The notes: generated from the letters alone by a model not told the origin. A DNA stretch of 64,000 nucleotides from Verrucomicrobium spinosum DSM 4136 = JCM 18804 (GCF_000172155.1 NZ_ABIZ01000001.1:3815105-3879104); one strand, 5' to 3'; shown: positions 18,361 to 29,879, numbered from the stretch's first letter. Translations and numbers: made by a program.

Positions 18361-19614
18361 ATGAAATTCAAACCAGCCAAAGTCATTGGAAGCGTTCTGG
18401 GGCAGCTTTGCAAGCTCATTCCCGGGCACTTGGTCGCGAACCTCTGCGCTCAACACCACCACGGCAGCCAGCCGCGCACCTTCAGTTCCTGGAGTCACGT
18501 GGTCAGCCTGCTCTACGCGCAACTGACACACTCCATCAGTCTCAACGATGTGTGCGACAGCTTGAGGCATCATGCCGGGGCCCTCGCTGCCATCCGCGGA
18601 GCGACACCGCCAGCCCGCAACACCCTGTCCCATGCCAATAAGAATCGGGACAGCGACCTGATGGAGACCCTCTTTTGGAAGATGTTGGATCATCTCCAGC
18701 ATCGGCACCCCGGGTTTGGCCTGCGCTATGAAGGACTGCCCCGGCGGTTTAGACGGGCCATCTACGCCATCGACTCCAGCACCATCGCCCTGGTGGCCAA
18801 CTGTATGAGTTGGGCCAAGCACCGGCAGCGCAAGGCGGCGGCCAAGCTCCATTTGCGTCTCAACCTGCAAACCTTCCTGCCAGCCTTTGCCATCATCGAA
18901 GAAGCCTCTCATCATGATGACTCGCGCTCCCGCGCGCTTTGTGCCAGCCTCAAAGACGGGGAAATTGCCTTGTTTGACAAGGCTTACATCAACTTTGCCC
19001 ACCTCTGGGAGTTGACCGGGCGGGGCATCTTCTGGGTCACCCGTGCCAAGGACAACATGAGCTACCGGGTGACGCGCAAGCTCCAGGCACGGCCGCAAGG
19101 CAAGGTGCTGCGCGATGACCTCATTGTGCTCAAAGGAGCCAGGAGCCTTTCGCAACATCCCGGCCCGCTGCGCCGGGTGGAGATGCTCGTGGAGCTTGAC
19201 GGCAAGGAAGTGCGCATGGCCTTTATCACCAACCAGACAGAATGGGCCGCCAGCACGGTAGGAGAACTCTACCAGAGCCGCTGGGGCATTGAAGTGTTCT
19301 TCAAGCAGATCAAGCAAACGCTCTGCATCTGTGATTTTTTGGGACATAGCAAAAACGCGATCCGCTGGCAGCTCTGGGCGGCCCTGTTGCTCTATGTGCT
19401 GCTGCGGTTCCTGGCACAAGTATCGGGCTGGCCGCACAGCTTCACCCGCCTCTTCACGATGATCCGAGGGGTGACTTGGAGCCGGGTGGATCTGCTCAGA
19501 TTGCTGGCGTTCTATGGGACAGCAGGCGGTCCATGGAAGATGCGAGCCAGCCCGCAAAGCGTGTATCTGCCTGGGCTGGAGCCCCCCGTCTATGGGACAG
19601 CAGGCGTCGCATAA
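18361..19614 (+). CDS. IS4-family transposase
   Basis: This 417-residue DDE transposase has an N-terminal DUF4372-like region (GSVLGQLCKLIP, FSSWSHVVSLLYAQL) and the catalytic core. The first catalytic Asp lies in YAIDSSTIAL, the second in ALFDKAYINF, and the Y-(2)-R-(3)-E signature of IS4 is seen as YQSRWGIEVFFKQIKQ. Near the C-terminus, LRLLAFYGTAGG is the usual family ending. Here the frame continues for about 28 more residues and ends with a second YGTAG, because the right terminal motif is duplicated. The core residues look intact, so it may be active. Confidence 0.92.
   Translation: MKFKPAKVIGSVLGQLCKLIPGHLVANLCAQHHHGSQPRTFSSWSHVVSLLYAQLTHSISLNDVCDSLRHHAGALAAIRGATPPARNTLSHANKNRDSDLMETLFWKMLDHLQHRHPGFGLRYEGLPRRFRRAIYAIDSSTIALVANCMSWAKHRQRKAAAKLHLRLNLQTFLPAFAIIEEASHHDDSRSRALCASLKDGEIALFDKAYINFAHLWELTGRGIFWVTRAKDNMSYRVTRKLQARPQGKVLRDDLIVLKGARSLSQHPGPLRRVEMLVELDGKEVRMAFITNQTEWAASTVGELYQSRWGIEVFFKQIKQTLCICDFLGHSKNAIRWQLWAALLLYVLLRFLAQVSGWPHSFTRLFTMIRGVTWSRVDLLRLLAFYGTAGGPWKMRASPQSVYLPGLEPPVYGTAGVA
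19511..19606 (+). repeat. duplicated right-end motif of the IS4 element
   Basis: An 18-base sequence beginning TCTATGGGACAGC occurs at 19511-19528 and again at 19589-19606, 78 bases apart. Both encode YGTAG in the transposase frame. The first copy matches the usual end of such transposases, so the second suggests an extended or re-formed right end. Confidence 0.6.
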
Positions 19615-19914
19615 CGGAGCAGGACCGCCCCGTTTGAGAAATCACTTTCGCAAAAGGCACTTCAAAACATCACCAACTCAAGCCTCTGGCGCTGCTTTTG
19701 CAGGGCTATGGGATGACTGTGAGATTCATGATGTGAGCACAACCGCCGGGGGTACAGTTAAAGGGAACGCCTGTGCGGGCTGTGGTCGATCAAATTCTGT
19801 GGGATCAACGCTGAATTCACACAAGGGGGCGAGGGCTGAGCATCGTTTAGTGAGCGCTTGGGGCGTTTGTGCTTGTCCCTGGTGGCCTTTTCCGGGACGA
19901 TCTCGACATCCCTT
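19615..19914. other. intergenic region right of the IS4 element, no gene seen
   Basis: About 300 bases between the element and the YdeI remnant. No convincing reading frame, RNA gene or promoter was found. The stretch may include decayed upstream sequence of the YdeI gene. Confidence 0.35.
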
Positions 19915-20350
19915 ATGAAGCCCAAGTCGAAGAGCGCTGACACATCTGAATGGGAGACATGGCTGGCGGCGCATCAGGCAGACGCGGGTGAAGTGTGGCT
20001 GTTGATTGCCAAAAAGAGCTATCGCGGACCGGGGCTCTCCATCAGTGATGCGCTGGACGTGGCGCTCTGCTTCGGCTGGATCGAAAGCCATCGCAAGGGG
20101 TATGATGAAACCCATTTGAAGTCTTGACCGATGCGGGACGGATGCAGGAGGCAGGGTTTAAGGAAATCGAGCTGGCGAAATCCGATGGCCGCGGGGCGGA
20201 GGCGTACGAGTCGCAGAGCGAGGCCGCGATCCCGGCCGACATGGCTCCCGCCCTGGCTGCCAGTCGGTCAGCGGCAAAGGCCGTTGAGGCGCTCTCCAAA
20301 AGCGCCCGCTACGGCCTCATCCTGCCCGTGCTGAAGGCAACCACGTCCCA
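19915..20350 (+). pseudogene. YdeI/OmpD-associated family protein, internally deleted
   Basis: Two frames carry the two ends of a YdeI-family protein. From the ATG at 19915 the frame gives EWETWLAAHQ, GEVWLLIAKKS and SDALDVALCFGWIESHRKGYDETH, then stops at 20125-20127. The frame from about 20115 continues with EVLTDAGRMQEAGFKEIELAKSDGR and the FAALSGANRY-like segment SKSARYGLILPVL. In intact members about 25 residues (the FLQRFTPRRPRSxWSKIN region) join these parts. They are missing here, so a deletion with net frameshift has broken the gene. The C-terminal end also decays after about 20350. It lies 300 bases from the IS4 element, which may be connected with the decay. Confidence 0.75.
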
Positions 20351-20480
20351 GGTCCGCTCCCGTTGGCGGGGCAGAAAATGGGGCCAGCCCGGCAGGGTGA
20401 GGCTGGTGTTCTGTTGGGGAATGGCACGTACAGCCAAATTATGGTTGCAGTTTTGCTCGAGTTTCTATCACAATAGTGGC

Positions 20481-21488
20481 ATGAATCTCCTCCAAAAAAG
20501 GGCTCTCATCTTCTGCGCCATCGTGCCCTGCATCTCCCAGGCCTGCCTTTGGGACAGCGATACACTGGCCACGGAAAGTGCACGTTTTCCCAATGTGGCA
20601 GGGATTATGAGCGGGGTTTTTCCGAGGCACTCGAAGGAGTATCACACCTGGCGGATCCAGCAGAAACAGCCTCTGGTGGAGTCAGGAAAAGCGGGCGCGG
20701 CTGACTATGACGATTTGGCGGTTTCGCAGCACAAGCTCGGTGACCACAAAGCCGCCATCGCCACCATGTTGGCCAAGGAGCAGAGGGTGTCAGGGTTGTA
20801 CGAGACCTATTCGAACCTGGGCACTTTTTACATCTACGCAGGCGAGCTGAACGTTGCTCAGAAATGGATCGAGAAAGCGCTGGCCATCAATCCGAATGCG
20901 CACTTTGGTCGCGAGAAGTACCAGCGTTGGCTGGTGATGTGGCTGCGGGAGAGGCGCAGTAAAGTCTTGACCGAGGATGAGCAGAAGATGGCCTCGCGCG
21001 ACTACCGAGGGGAGGTTCCCAGTGGGTTCGCCGCGTTTGTTGCGCGCCAGCAAATGGGAACGGTCACCGGGGACCCTGAATTTATCAAATTCACGGAAGT
21101 GCAGCAGGATGCAGCCATAGGCGGCGTGATTGGGATGATGTACTTTGCTGAATTTGACAATCCGATCCTTCAGGAGGCCCTCGGCGATCTGCTCTCGTAC
21201 GGCAAGATGGATGGAAATGCCTCCCAGCTCGCAGGGTTGTGCTATCTTCACGCTTCAGAGAAGGTGACCGATCCCGAGGACAAGGCCAAGTTGAAAGCCC
21301 TCATGCACAAGGCGGTCAGTGCATCCCACTTGCGCGAGGAGAAGGAACTGAAAAAGGCACTGGATAGTGCTCTGCTGAAAGGTGAGAACCTCAACAAAAC
21401 TGTGAGGGCCGACGAAGTCGCCTGGATCGCTGCTGGCAAAGATGCTGCAGCGGAATTTCAGGCGAAGTACCTGCAAGCGCGCAAGTGA
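20481..21488 (+). CDS. secreted TPR protein of unknown function
   Basis: This 335-residue protein starts at the ATG at 20481 with a signal peptide (KRALIFCAIVPCISQA, cleavage before CLWD, possibly a lipoprotein-like Cys). Two TPR-like units follow: AADYDDLAVSQHKLGDHKAAIATMLAKE and YETYSNLGTFYIYAGELNVAQKWIEKALAINP. The second half is helical and rich in Lys and Glu, with an EKVTDPEDKAKLKALMHKAV segment. The longer open frame that reaches 20124 belongs to the YdeI remnant and should not be merged with it. TPR proteins act as protein-binding scaffolds; the partner is unknown. Confidence 0.72.
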   Translation: MNLLQKRALIFCAIVPCISQACLWDSDTLATESARFPNVAGIMSGVFPRHSKEYHTWRIQQKQPLVESGKAGAADYDDLAVSQHKLGDHKAAIATMLAKEQRVSGLYETYSNLGTFYIYAGELNVAQKWIEKALAINPNAHFGREKYQRWLVMWLRERRSKVLTEDEQKMASRDYRGEVPSGFAAFVARQQMGTVTGDPEFIKFTEVQQDAAIGGVIGMMYFAEFDNPILQEALGDLLSYGKMDGNASQLAGLCYLHASEKVTDPEDKAKLKALMHKAVSASHLREEKELKKALDSALLKGENLNKTVRADEVAWIAAGKDAAAEFQAKYLQARK

Positions 21489-21932
21489 CTGGCGGGTGTT
21501 TCTGCCTTGTGATATGCAAAAAGCTGGGGGGCGTCACCAGGTCGCCCGGTGTCTGGCAGGGGCGGTGAGTCCTTCGCCCAACACTTCCGTGCGGGTGGAC
21601 CAGATGGGGGCCTGCATGCTTTGTTTCAGTCCATGCTGACCTGCCTGGTGAGGGTCGAGAAGCCCCCTTGAGACGGCACCTGCTGGAGCAGTCCCGGGCT
21701 CCGGCTGCTGCCCCAAGATTGGACATCGACTTTCAGGAGCAAGACGCCGAGAGTCGATTGGCGATGATTTGGGTTGCGAGGTCTGTTGAACTAGGCCTCA
21801 CGCCTGGTCGTTTGTGCGCCCGTCCAGGCAAGTTTGAGTCGCACAATCCGGTTGTTTTTTGTGCCAGCCTACTGTAGCAGGGCGTTCTGCCCAGCCTAGG
21901 GAGCTGGGCTGGACGGTAGGGCCACCATCCAT
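21489..21932. other. intergenic region between convergent genes, no gene seen
   Basis: About 440 bases. A small inverted repeat (CCCAGC...GCTGGG near 21890-21910) lies just beyond the chaperone stop codon and might end transcription, but it has no T-run. No gene is supported. Confidence 0.4.
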
Positions 21933-22400
21933 TTAGATGCGCATACCGGCGAGCGGTGGGTCGTTTTGGACCGGCCGGTCAAGGGACGGTTCTGTGCCAG
22001 GAACTTTCTCACTGAACCGCGAATGCCACTTGATGGCGAGTTCAAGGAATGTGCCAAGGCTGTCTTCGAAACTGAGCGCGTCCAGCGAGGTCAGCGGCTG
22101 GCCGAAATTCAACCATACGGTCTCGTCGACTGGGTCGATGGCGAAGCTGGCTCCGCCTGTGTGCTGCAAGGCTAGATTGTGGGAGAGCAATGCGGCATAG
22201 AAGGCCTCCCGGGCATTGTCTGGTATGGGGCAAATCTCCGCTGTGAAGAAGAGGTTCGGGGAGTCGGCGGGCAAGTGCACCGCGCAACGATGATCTTGTT
22301 CTAAGACAAGCTGCCATTGACCAAATTCGTCGAGCTTGCCAGCTCCAAGAGCATGGTTTTCACAGAGCCTGGTGATCCAGGTGTTTACGAGGTCTGTCAT
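21933..22400 (-). CDS. CesT/Tir-type type III secretion chaperone
   Basis: This 155-residue acidic protein has the size and pattern of class I type III chaperones (PF05932). An N-terminal helix is followed by LDEFGQWQLVLEQDHRCAVHLP strands, LFFTAEICPIP, a helix carrying FYAALLSHNLAL, a strand pair (GGASFAIDP, TVWLNFGQPL) and a final helix with FLELAIKWHSRF. Such chaperones bind the N-terminal part of a secreted effector in the cytosol and hand it to the secretion ATPase. The gene starts 32 bases after the stop of the large LanM-like protein on the same strand, so that protein is the obvious client. No secretion apparatus genes lie in the window. The C-terminal Pro-rich tail is extra. Confidence 0.78.
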   Translation of the reverse strand: MTDLVNTWITRLCENHALGAGKLDEFGQWQLVLEQDHRCAVHLPADSPNLFFTAEICPIPDNAREAFYAALLSHNLALQHTGGASFAIDPVDETVWLNFGQPLTSLDALSFEDSLGTFLELAIKWHSRFSEKVPGTEPSLDRPVQNDPPLAGMRI

Positions 22401-22432
22401 GATATGGCGATGGGTGTTGGTGAGGTGAATCC

Positions 22433-25400
22433 TCAGTTGAGCTCGGCTCTAATTTCCCCAGAAAAGAAGTCGGCCCCTGGTGTGGTGCGGCAGAGTGCCG
22501 CGAAACCTGAACCCAGTGCAAGAAGGTACTCACGATACCCATCATCGTCGGTGTGGAGGCGGGTGAAGACGCTTTGAATGGTCGCCAGACCGTTGTCGAC
22601 GAAGAAGTCCTGATTGCCCTCTTCAATGTTCACAAGAATGGCGTTCACTTCATCGACGCTGTGATGGTGCAGCAACTCGCGGTGGTCGCCTCCCAATACT
22701 CTGGTGAAGTAGGCTACGTCTCCAACACAGATGTCGGACACCATCGCATCGCGGATACGTGTAGCCACCAGTTGGTCAGAGTGGGGAATGCCATTGAGAC
22801 GGGCTGCCCTGGTTTGCCCCCCAGCGGCCATCTGGTTAAGGCTGGCGTCCAATCGTCCCTCCAGAAATTGATCTCGAGCCTGAGCATCGTCCCTGAGGTG
22901 GTCGGCGATGAAATCCTGTCGTGTGGTAAGCTGTAGGGGCGTCGAGAGGGGATGGTAGCGCAGGTGAATCCCGGCCAGATCGTCGATGTAAGCAGTGATG
23001 AGGTGCTGGATGTCGTCCTGAGCCAGCGCGTTGATGACTTCGTGGAAACCTTGTTCGAACGCGTTGGCACCAAATTGCTGGGCGGAGCCCAATCCATCAT
23101 CCGAGGGGGGCATCGCGTTGTCGATGTCCAGGTGCTGCTGCTGGTGCATTCCCTGAATCCAGACAAAGCTCTCCCATGCAATTTCAGATCGGGTGCCTGC
23201 GGTTTCGTGCAGTCGGTCCGTGGTGCCGTTCACGGTGAACTTGGTTGTCCTGACGGTTTCCCCTCGATTGAGAAGGCCGCCCTGTAGTTGCATCGCTTGG
23301 GCAAGGGCTCTGGACTGCTGTCTGGCTTGATTGATGTCGCACTGACCGCCTTCCAAGGGAGGGTGCGTGATGAAGTCCAGGCATTGAGGATCAACGGTCA
23401 GTTCCAGGTCGGTGAAAAAGGGCCTGCGATTGCTGACATAGATGTTTGTCTGGTGCAGATCGCGCGCGCCCATGAGCATGAACATGGCAGCCTGACGGCC
23501 ATACTCCCTGTAGAAGGTCTCAGCTTCAGGGGGCGTCATCTGGAAGTGCTCGATACCTGCATGAGGCAGATACTCAACGTAGCCGTACTCATCTGGACCT
23601 TCGGGACCCTCAAGAAAATTGTAGGTGGGTATCGCATCGTTCCCCAGTTGGGCGTTGACGATCTCGGCGAGGCTGGTGCTTTCTCCATGGAACGCTCTGC
23701 TGCCCACCAGCAGGGCATCGATACGCACATCCCTGGGTTTATAGACAAGCAGTCGATCATCTCCTTCCTGGTCGGTTGGACCGAAGTTGAGTATCAACAC
23801 ACGCTCTCCTCCCTTGTGTGGATCACTGCCGGTGATGGTGAGGCCGGTGAGGCCGGGAGTAAGATCATCACCCCCAAAGAAGCGGGTTCCAACTGGGTTG
23901 CCCTGACGACGAAGATCCTGATGGAGATGATTGAATGTTCTGTTCAGGAAAGCCATGCCATTGTCCGCTGCTCTTTGCAGCAAATGTCCCAAGATGGGGT
24001 AAGTGACTGTTTTGATCTGTTCAAGAGTCCCACCTCCAGAATCTACTATGTTGCTAACGGTCTCCCCATAGGAAAACCTGCCTCTTCCGGTGATGCGCCA
24101 GTCTGTTCCGAGCATCTCCAAGATCTTGTCATCAAATTCCTTTGATGCCATTTGTCCGGCCACACTGGTTAGCAGGCTGTTGTCCTCAGTCCCATCTACC
24201 GTGTAGGTGGCCAGAGCGATCTCTTGGAGCATATGAAGCATCTCCTCCCGATACAATTCAGCTCGCTCAGCATCTGGGAAGCTGCCAGACTGAGCTGCAA
24301 GATTGTAGGCTTTGAGCGCGGCCTGAACTCTTGCGTAGGCGGCAATATTTTCATTGGGATCCTCCATGTGATGGAGTGTTGCCGCGGCATGTTGAAGCTC
24401 CCGTGCCGCGGCTATCGTTGCCTGCATCAATTGATAGGTGAGGGGGAGGACGTTGTCCTCTTGAGGAATTTGGAGATGGGCAGCTAAGACATTCTCGGCA
24501 ATCTCCTCGCCAAACTCCCGTGCCAGCAGATTGCGGTAGGAGTTGGTTAGTTCACGATTGTTCTGGTTGTCATCGGGGAGTCCCAGGTTCCCGGTAATGA
24601 TGCCAGCTTGCTCGATATCCTGGCGCACCTGTCTGGCAAAGCGAGATGCCAGGCCTGGATCGGCTCCAGGATTCTGTTGCTCGATCTCGACCAGCGCGAG
24701 CAGGCATTGACCCATGCCAACGTTGTGGGAGCCTATCACGGCGAGACGGTTGATTACGGCGGTGGATGCTTCGTGGTGCCTCAGTTCGTCCAGGGAATGG
24801 ATGAAGTTTTGGGCAAGCAGAGGCTCTTCTTGATGGTCGAGAAGGTGGATGAGCCTGCATGCAGCAGTTGGTAGATTGACTGCAAGTTCGAAAATCAGGT
24901 CGGCGGACTCCTGTTGAGGGTGTTGGCCCAAAGCGATCCGGGTTGAAAAGTCGGCGAGCTGAAGGAGTTCATCCACGTACCCCGGATAAGCTTCCATCAG
25001 AGGGGGCACAGCTAGCGGATAGTGGTCGAAGATTCTGGCAAGTCCTTCAGCCACTTGGATCCCTTGCGCTTGATCGGCACCCTCGCGGGCAGCTTTGTCC
25101 GCGAGGGAGACTGCGGCTGGCAGATCCTTTACGGCAAGACGGGCGATGGCCTCAGATACCCCTGCAGAGAGGTTAGGATGGTCCAGCAGATCCATCAGGA
25201 CCCGTGTGCGAGTTGGATTCTGAAGGGCAACCATCAGCAGCTGACTGGTGATCTTTGGGGCGTCCTGGATCTCTTCATTTTCAGCTTGGGCATAGATCCG
25301 CTCTGCGAGGTCATAGTTTTCGGAAGCCATCAACCTTGCCAGGTGAACCTGATCCCGGTCGGTCATCAAGTGGACGTCCGCCATGTCGGCCGATGCGAGA

Positions 25401-25687
25401 ATAGCCCGCGCAGTGTGCATCACTTGAGGAAGGATATAGCCGCCGTTGTCATCTGCTTCCCGGAGATTGCGAAGGCGTTTCTTGGAAACTCCGGTCGCGA
25501 TGAAGTCTCTTGCGTCCAGATTTTCGTTGCCTCTCCTGTGCACTGCAAGCTGCTTGTCTTCGGTGGTTGCGATGCGGACCTTGTTCCAGACGCCCGTCGC
25601 TCCCTCAGCGTGCCTTTCTTGCCGAATGGTCGCACCTTGATCAACCGAGTTAGCGACGAATACTGCTCCAAAGCGGTCGATTTTCAT
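22433..25687 (-). CDS. LanM-type dehydratase-domain protein, candidate type III secretion effector
   Basis: This protein has about 1,084 residues from the ATG at 25687 (an ATG at 25750 adds 21). Residues 1 to about 540 are helical with no named domain. Residues about 540-1020 match the DUF4135 dehydratase domain of class II lanthipeptide synthetases: GSDPHKGGERVLILNF (D622, H624), LLVYKPRDVRID (K650), EYGYVEYLPH, ARDLHQTNIYV (D743, H745, N748), FFTDLEL (D760), LRYHPLST (R910, T916) and VGDVAYF near 989-994. These equal, in order and nearly in spacing, the kinase and phosphate-elimination residues I recall for CylM. The LanC-type cyclase domain with its zinc ligands is absent. With a CesT-like chaperone gene directly downstream, I infer a secreted enzyme that phosphorylates Ser/Thr in a target and may eliminate the phosphate. 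A lone biosynthetic enzyme is the alternative, but no precursor peptide is visible. Confidence 0.8.
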   Translation of the reverse strand: MKIDRFGAVFVANSVDQGATIRQERHAEGATGVWNKVRIATTEDKQLAVHRRGNENLDARDFIATGVSKKRLRNLREADDNGGYILPQVMHTARAILASADMADVHLMTDRDQVHLARLMASENYDLAERIYAQAENEEIQDAPKITSQLLMVALQNPTRTRVLMDLLDHPNLSAGVSEAIARLAVKDLPAAVSLADKAAREGADQAQGIQVAEGLARIFDHYPLAVPPLMEAYPGYVDELLQLADFSTRIALGQHPQQESADLIFELAVNLPTAACRLIHLLDHQEEPLLAQNFIHSLDELRHHEASTAVINRLAVIGSHNVGMGQCLLALVEIEQQNPGADPGLASRFARQVRQDIEQAGIITGNLGLPDDNQNNRELTNSYRNLLAREFGEEIAENVLAAHLQIPQEDNVLPLTYQLMQATIAAARELQHAAATLHHMEDPNENIAAYARVQAALKAYNLAAQSGSFPDAERAELYREEMLHMLQEIALATYTVDGTEDNSLLTSVAGQMASKEFDDKILEMLGTDWRITGRGRFSYGETVSNIVDSGGGTLEQIKTVTYPILGHLLQRAADNGMAFLNRTFNHLHQDLRRQGNPVGTRFFGGDDLTPGLTGLTITGSDPHKGGERVLILNFGPTDQEGDDRLLVYKPRDVRIDALLVGSRAFHGESTSLAEIVNAQLGNDAIPTYNFLEGPEGPDEYGYVEYLPHAGIEHFQMTPPEAETFYREYGRQAAMFMLMGARDLHQTNIYVSNRRPFFTDLELTVDPQCLDFITHPPLEGGQCDINQARQQSRALAQAMQLQGGLLNRGETVRTTKFTVNGTTDRLHETAGTRSEIAWESFVWIQGMHQQQHLDIDNAMPPSDDGLGSAQQFGANAFEQGFHEVINALAQDDIQHLITAYIDDLAGIHLRYHPLSTPLQLTTRQDFIADHLRDDAQARDQFLEGRLDASLNQMAAGGQTRAARLNGIPHSDQLVATRIRDAMVSDICVGDVAYFTRVLGGDHRELLHHHSVDEVNAILVNIEEGNQDFFVDNGLATIQSVFTRLHTDDDGYREYLLALGSGFAALCRTTPGADFFSGEIRAELN

Positions 25688-25788
25688 GTATTGGCTTTTG
25701 TGTGCGAGGTTGGGCGGTGGATTCTGGTCGAATCCGGTGACGGGATGCATGTGCTCGCAGGTACATCAGCCTTTCTCCGTGGAGTTGT

Positions 25789-25815
25789 TACACCACGAAG
25801 TGAAGTTTTGGTGTA
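25789..25815 (-). promoter_or_regulatory. inverted repeat upstream of the LanM-like gene
   Basis: TACACCA (25789-25795) and TGGTGTA (25809-25815) form a seven-base inverted repeat with a 13-base gap, about 100 bases before the preferred start codon at 25687. It could be an operator for a dimeric regulator or a leader hairpin. No matching promoter boxes were identified with certainty. Confidence 0.3.
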
Positions 25816-25962
25816 GGGTGACTGGATGCAACCACAGCTTCTCCATAGGGAGGTCAGAATGGACTCACATTCAGGCTCGTAGTGCCGAAGTCGGTTGACC
25901 AGCCAGAAGTGATTGCCCGCTCTGGAGATGCGAATGCGAGCGTGCTCCTTATCCCTCTTCCC

Positions 25963-27087
25963 TTAAACCTTATCCCTTTCCCGTCCCTCTCTCTTCCTCA
26001 ACTGCCCGCATGCGGCATCGATGTCCGGTCCGCGAGCCCTACGCAAATGAGCCACGGCTCCGCATTCCCGCAGGGTAGCCAGGAAAGACTCCGTTTGCTC
26101 CATACTGCTGGGGGCATAGGTCCGGCCTTTGAGACTTAGTCCTGTGGGATTGTAGCGCAGCAGATTGATGTGCATGCGCCGGTCCTTCATCAGGTTTGCC
26201 AGATCCCGGGCTTGATTCAGGGAATCATTTACGCCTTCCAGCAGACAGTACTGGATGGTGGTGATACGTCCGCTTTTCTCCTGGTAGCGGTCAGCGGCCT
26301 CCAGGATGTCCTGCACGGGGAACCGTCGCCCCATGGGGAGAATGGCGGTACGGGTTTCGTCATCCGGAGCATGCAAAGACACGGCCAGATGCACCCCCAG
26401 ATTGGCCTCGGTGAGTTCCTCGATCCCGGGGACAATCCCCACCGTGGAGATCGTGACCTGCCGCCAGCCCAGTGCACCCAGCCGGGGATCGGCCATCCTT
26501 TCCACGGCGGGCAGGACATGTCGCAGGTTCAGCATCGGCTCGCCCATGCCCATGAAGACGACGGTCCGCAGTGCGCGCCCTGCCCCCCGGGCCTCCCGTC
26601 GCAGATGAATGAACTGCTCCACAATCTCTCCTGAAGTGAGGTTCCTTTCGAACCCCGTCTGCGTGGTCGCACAGAAGTCGCACCCCATGGCGCAGCCCAC
26701 CTGGCTGGAGATGCAGCCTGCCGCCCGCTCGGGGTGGTAGTCTGGCATGAGGACGGACTCTACGGTGCGGCCGTCTGGCAGCCGCAGGAGCAGCTTGCAG
26801 GTGCCGTCTTCTGACACCTGCCGCTGTGCCAGTGTGGCCACGGTAGCGGGGAAGGTGGAGTGTATGTGTTGAACCAGATTGGCCGGCAGCCGGTCCTTCG
26901 GCTGGAGCGCTGCGCCCCTGGTGCCATACACGTCCCGGAGCACGGGCAGGGTGTGGGCGGGCTTGTACCCGTGCTCCACCATCCAGGCCGACAGCTCCTC
27001 TGTGGAGAGGTCGAGGAGCGGGCGCGGAGCAGGGGAGAGAGGGGGCATGGCGAGCCAGTAGGTTAGCATCTCCCAGGCAGGTTCCAA
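25963..27087 (-). CDS. rlmN: 23S rRNA (adenine-2503-C2) methyltransferase, radical SAM
   Basis: This protein of up to 374 residues is RlmN. The CxxxCxxC cluster-binding motif is CAMGCDFCATTQTG, preceded by AAGCISSQVG. Further marks are VVFMGMGEPMLN (SAM-binding GEP), TISTVGIVPGI, LAVSLHAPDDETR and the catalytic Cys late in the chain (RECGAVAHLRRARGPDIDAACGQL). It methylates C2 of A2503 in 23S rRNA and A37 in some tRNAs, using two SAM molecules, in the cytosol. The listed start is a TTG with GGAGG ten bases upstream; ATG codons at 27069 and 27048 are alternatives. The downstream region carries pyrimidine-rich CCTTATCCC-type repeats. Confidence 0.93.
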   Translation of the reverse strand: MEPAWEMLTYWLAMPPLSPAPRPLLDLSTEELSAWMVEHGYKPAHTLPVLRDVYGTRGAALQPKDRLPANLVQHIHSTFPATVATLAQRQVSEDGTCKLLLRLPDGRTVESVLMPDYHPERAAGCISSQVGCAMGCDFCATTQTGFERNLTSGEIVEQFIHLRREARGAGRALRTVVFMGMGEPMLNLRHVLPAVERMADPRLGALGWRQVTISTVGIVPGIEELTEANLGVHLAVSLHAPDDETRTAILPMGRRFPVQDILEAADRYQEKSGRITTIQYCLLEGVNDSLNQARDLANLMKDRRMHINLLRYNPTGLSLKGRTYAPSSMEQTESFLATLRECGAVAHLRRARGPDIDAACGQLRKREGRERDKV

Positions 27088-29834
<2,747 letters not shown>

Positions 29835-29879
29835 GCCTGAAAAAATTGCGTCCGCTTTAATGCGGATGTTGTGAGAAAG

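Larger units (their letters stand above)
18296..19613 (+). mobile_element. IS4-family insertion sequence
   Basis: A single transposase gene fills this element. The left end carries a CAGCCGTCCCACAGC motif (18298-18312), matched imperfectly by the reverse complement of the right end (CTGCTGTCCCATAG, at 19589-19606). The shared core is GC-Y-GTCCCA-Y-AG. The exact ends and the target duplication are not clear. A second copy of the right-end motif lies at 19511-19528, so the original end may be there. The element lies between a conserved gene on its left and a degraded YdeI-family gene on its right. Confidence 0.7.

Noticed and set aside
20124-21488. One fused 454-residue protein
   Set aside because: The first 119 codons are the tail of a broken YdeI-family gene. 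The real TPR gene starts with a signal peptide at 20481.
22433-25687. Classical lanthipeptide biosynthetic cluster
   Set aside because: No precursor peptide with a leader, no LanC-type cyclase domain and no LanT-type exporter is visible nearby; the neighbour is a secretion chaperone.
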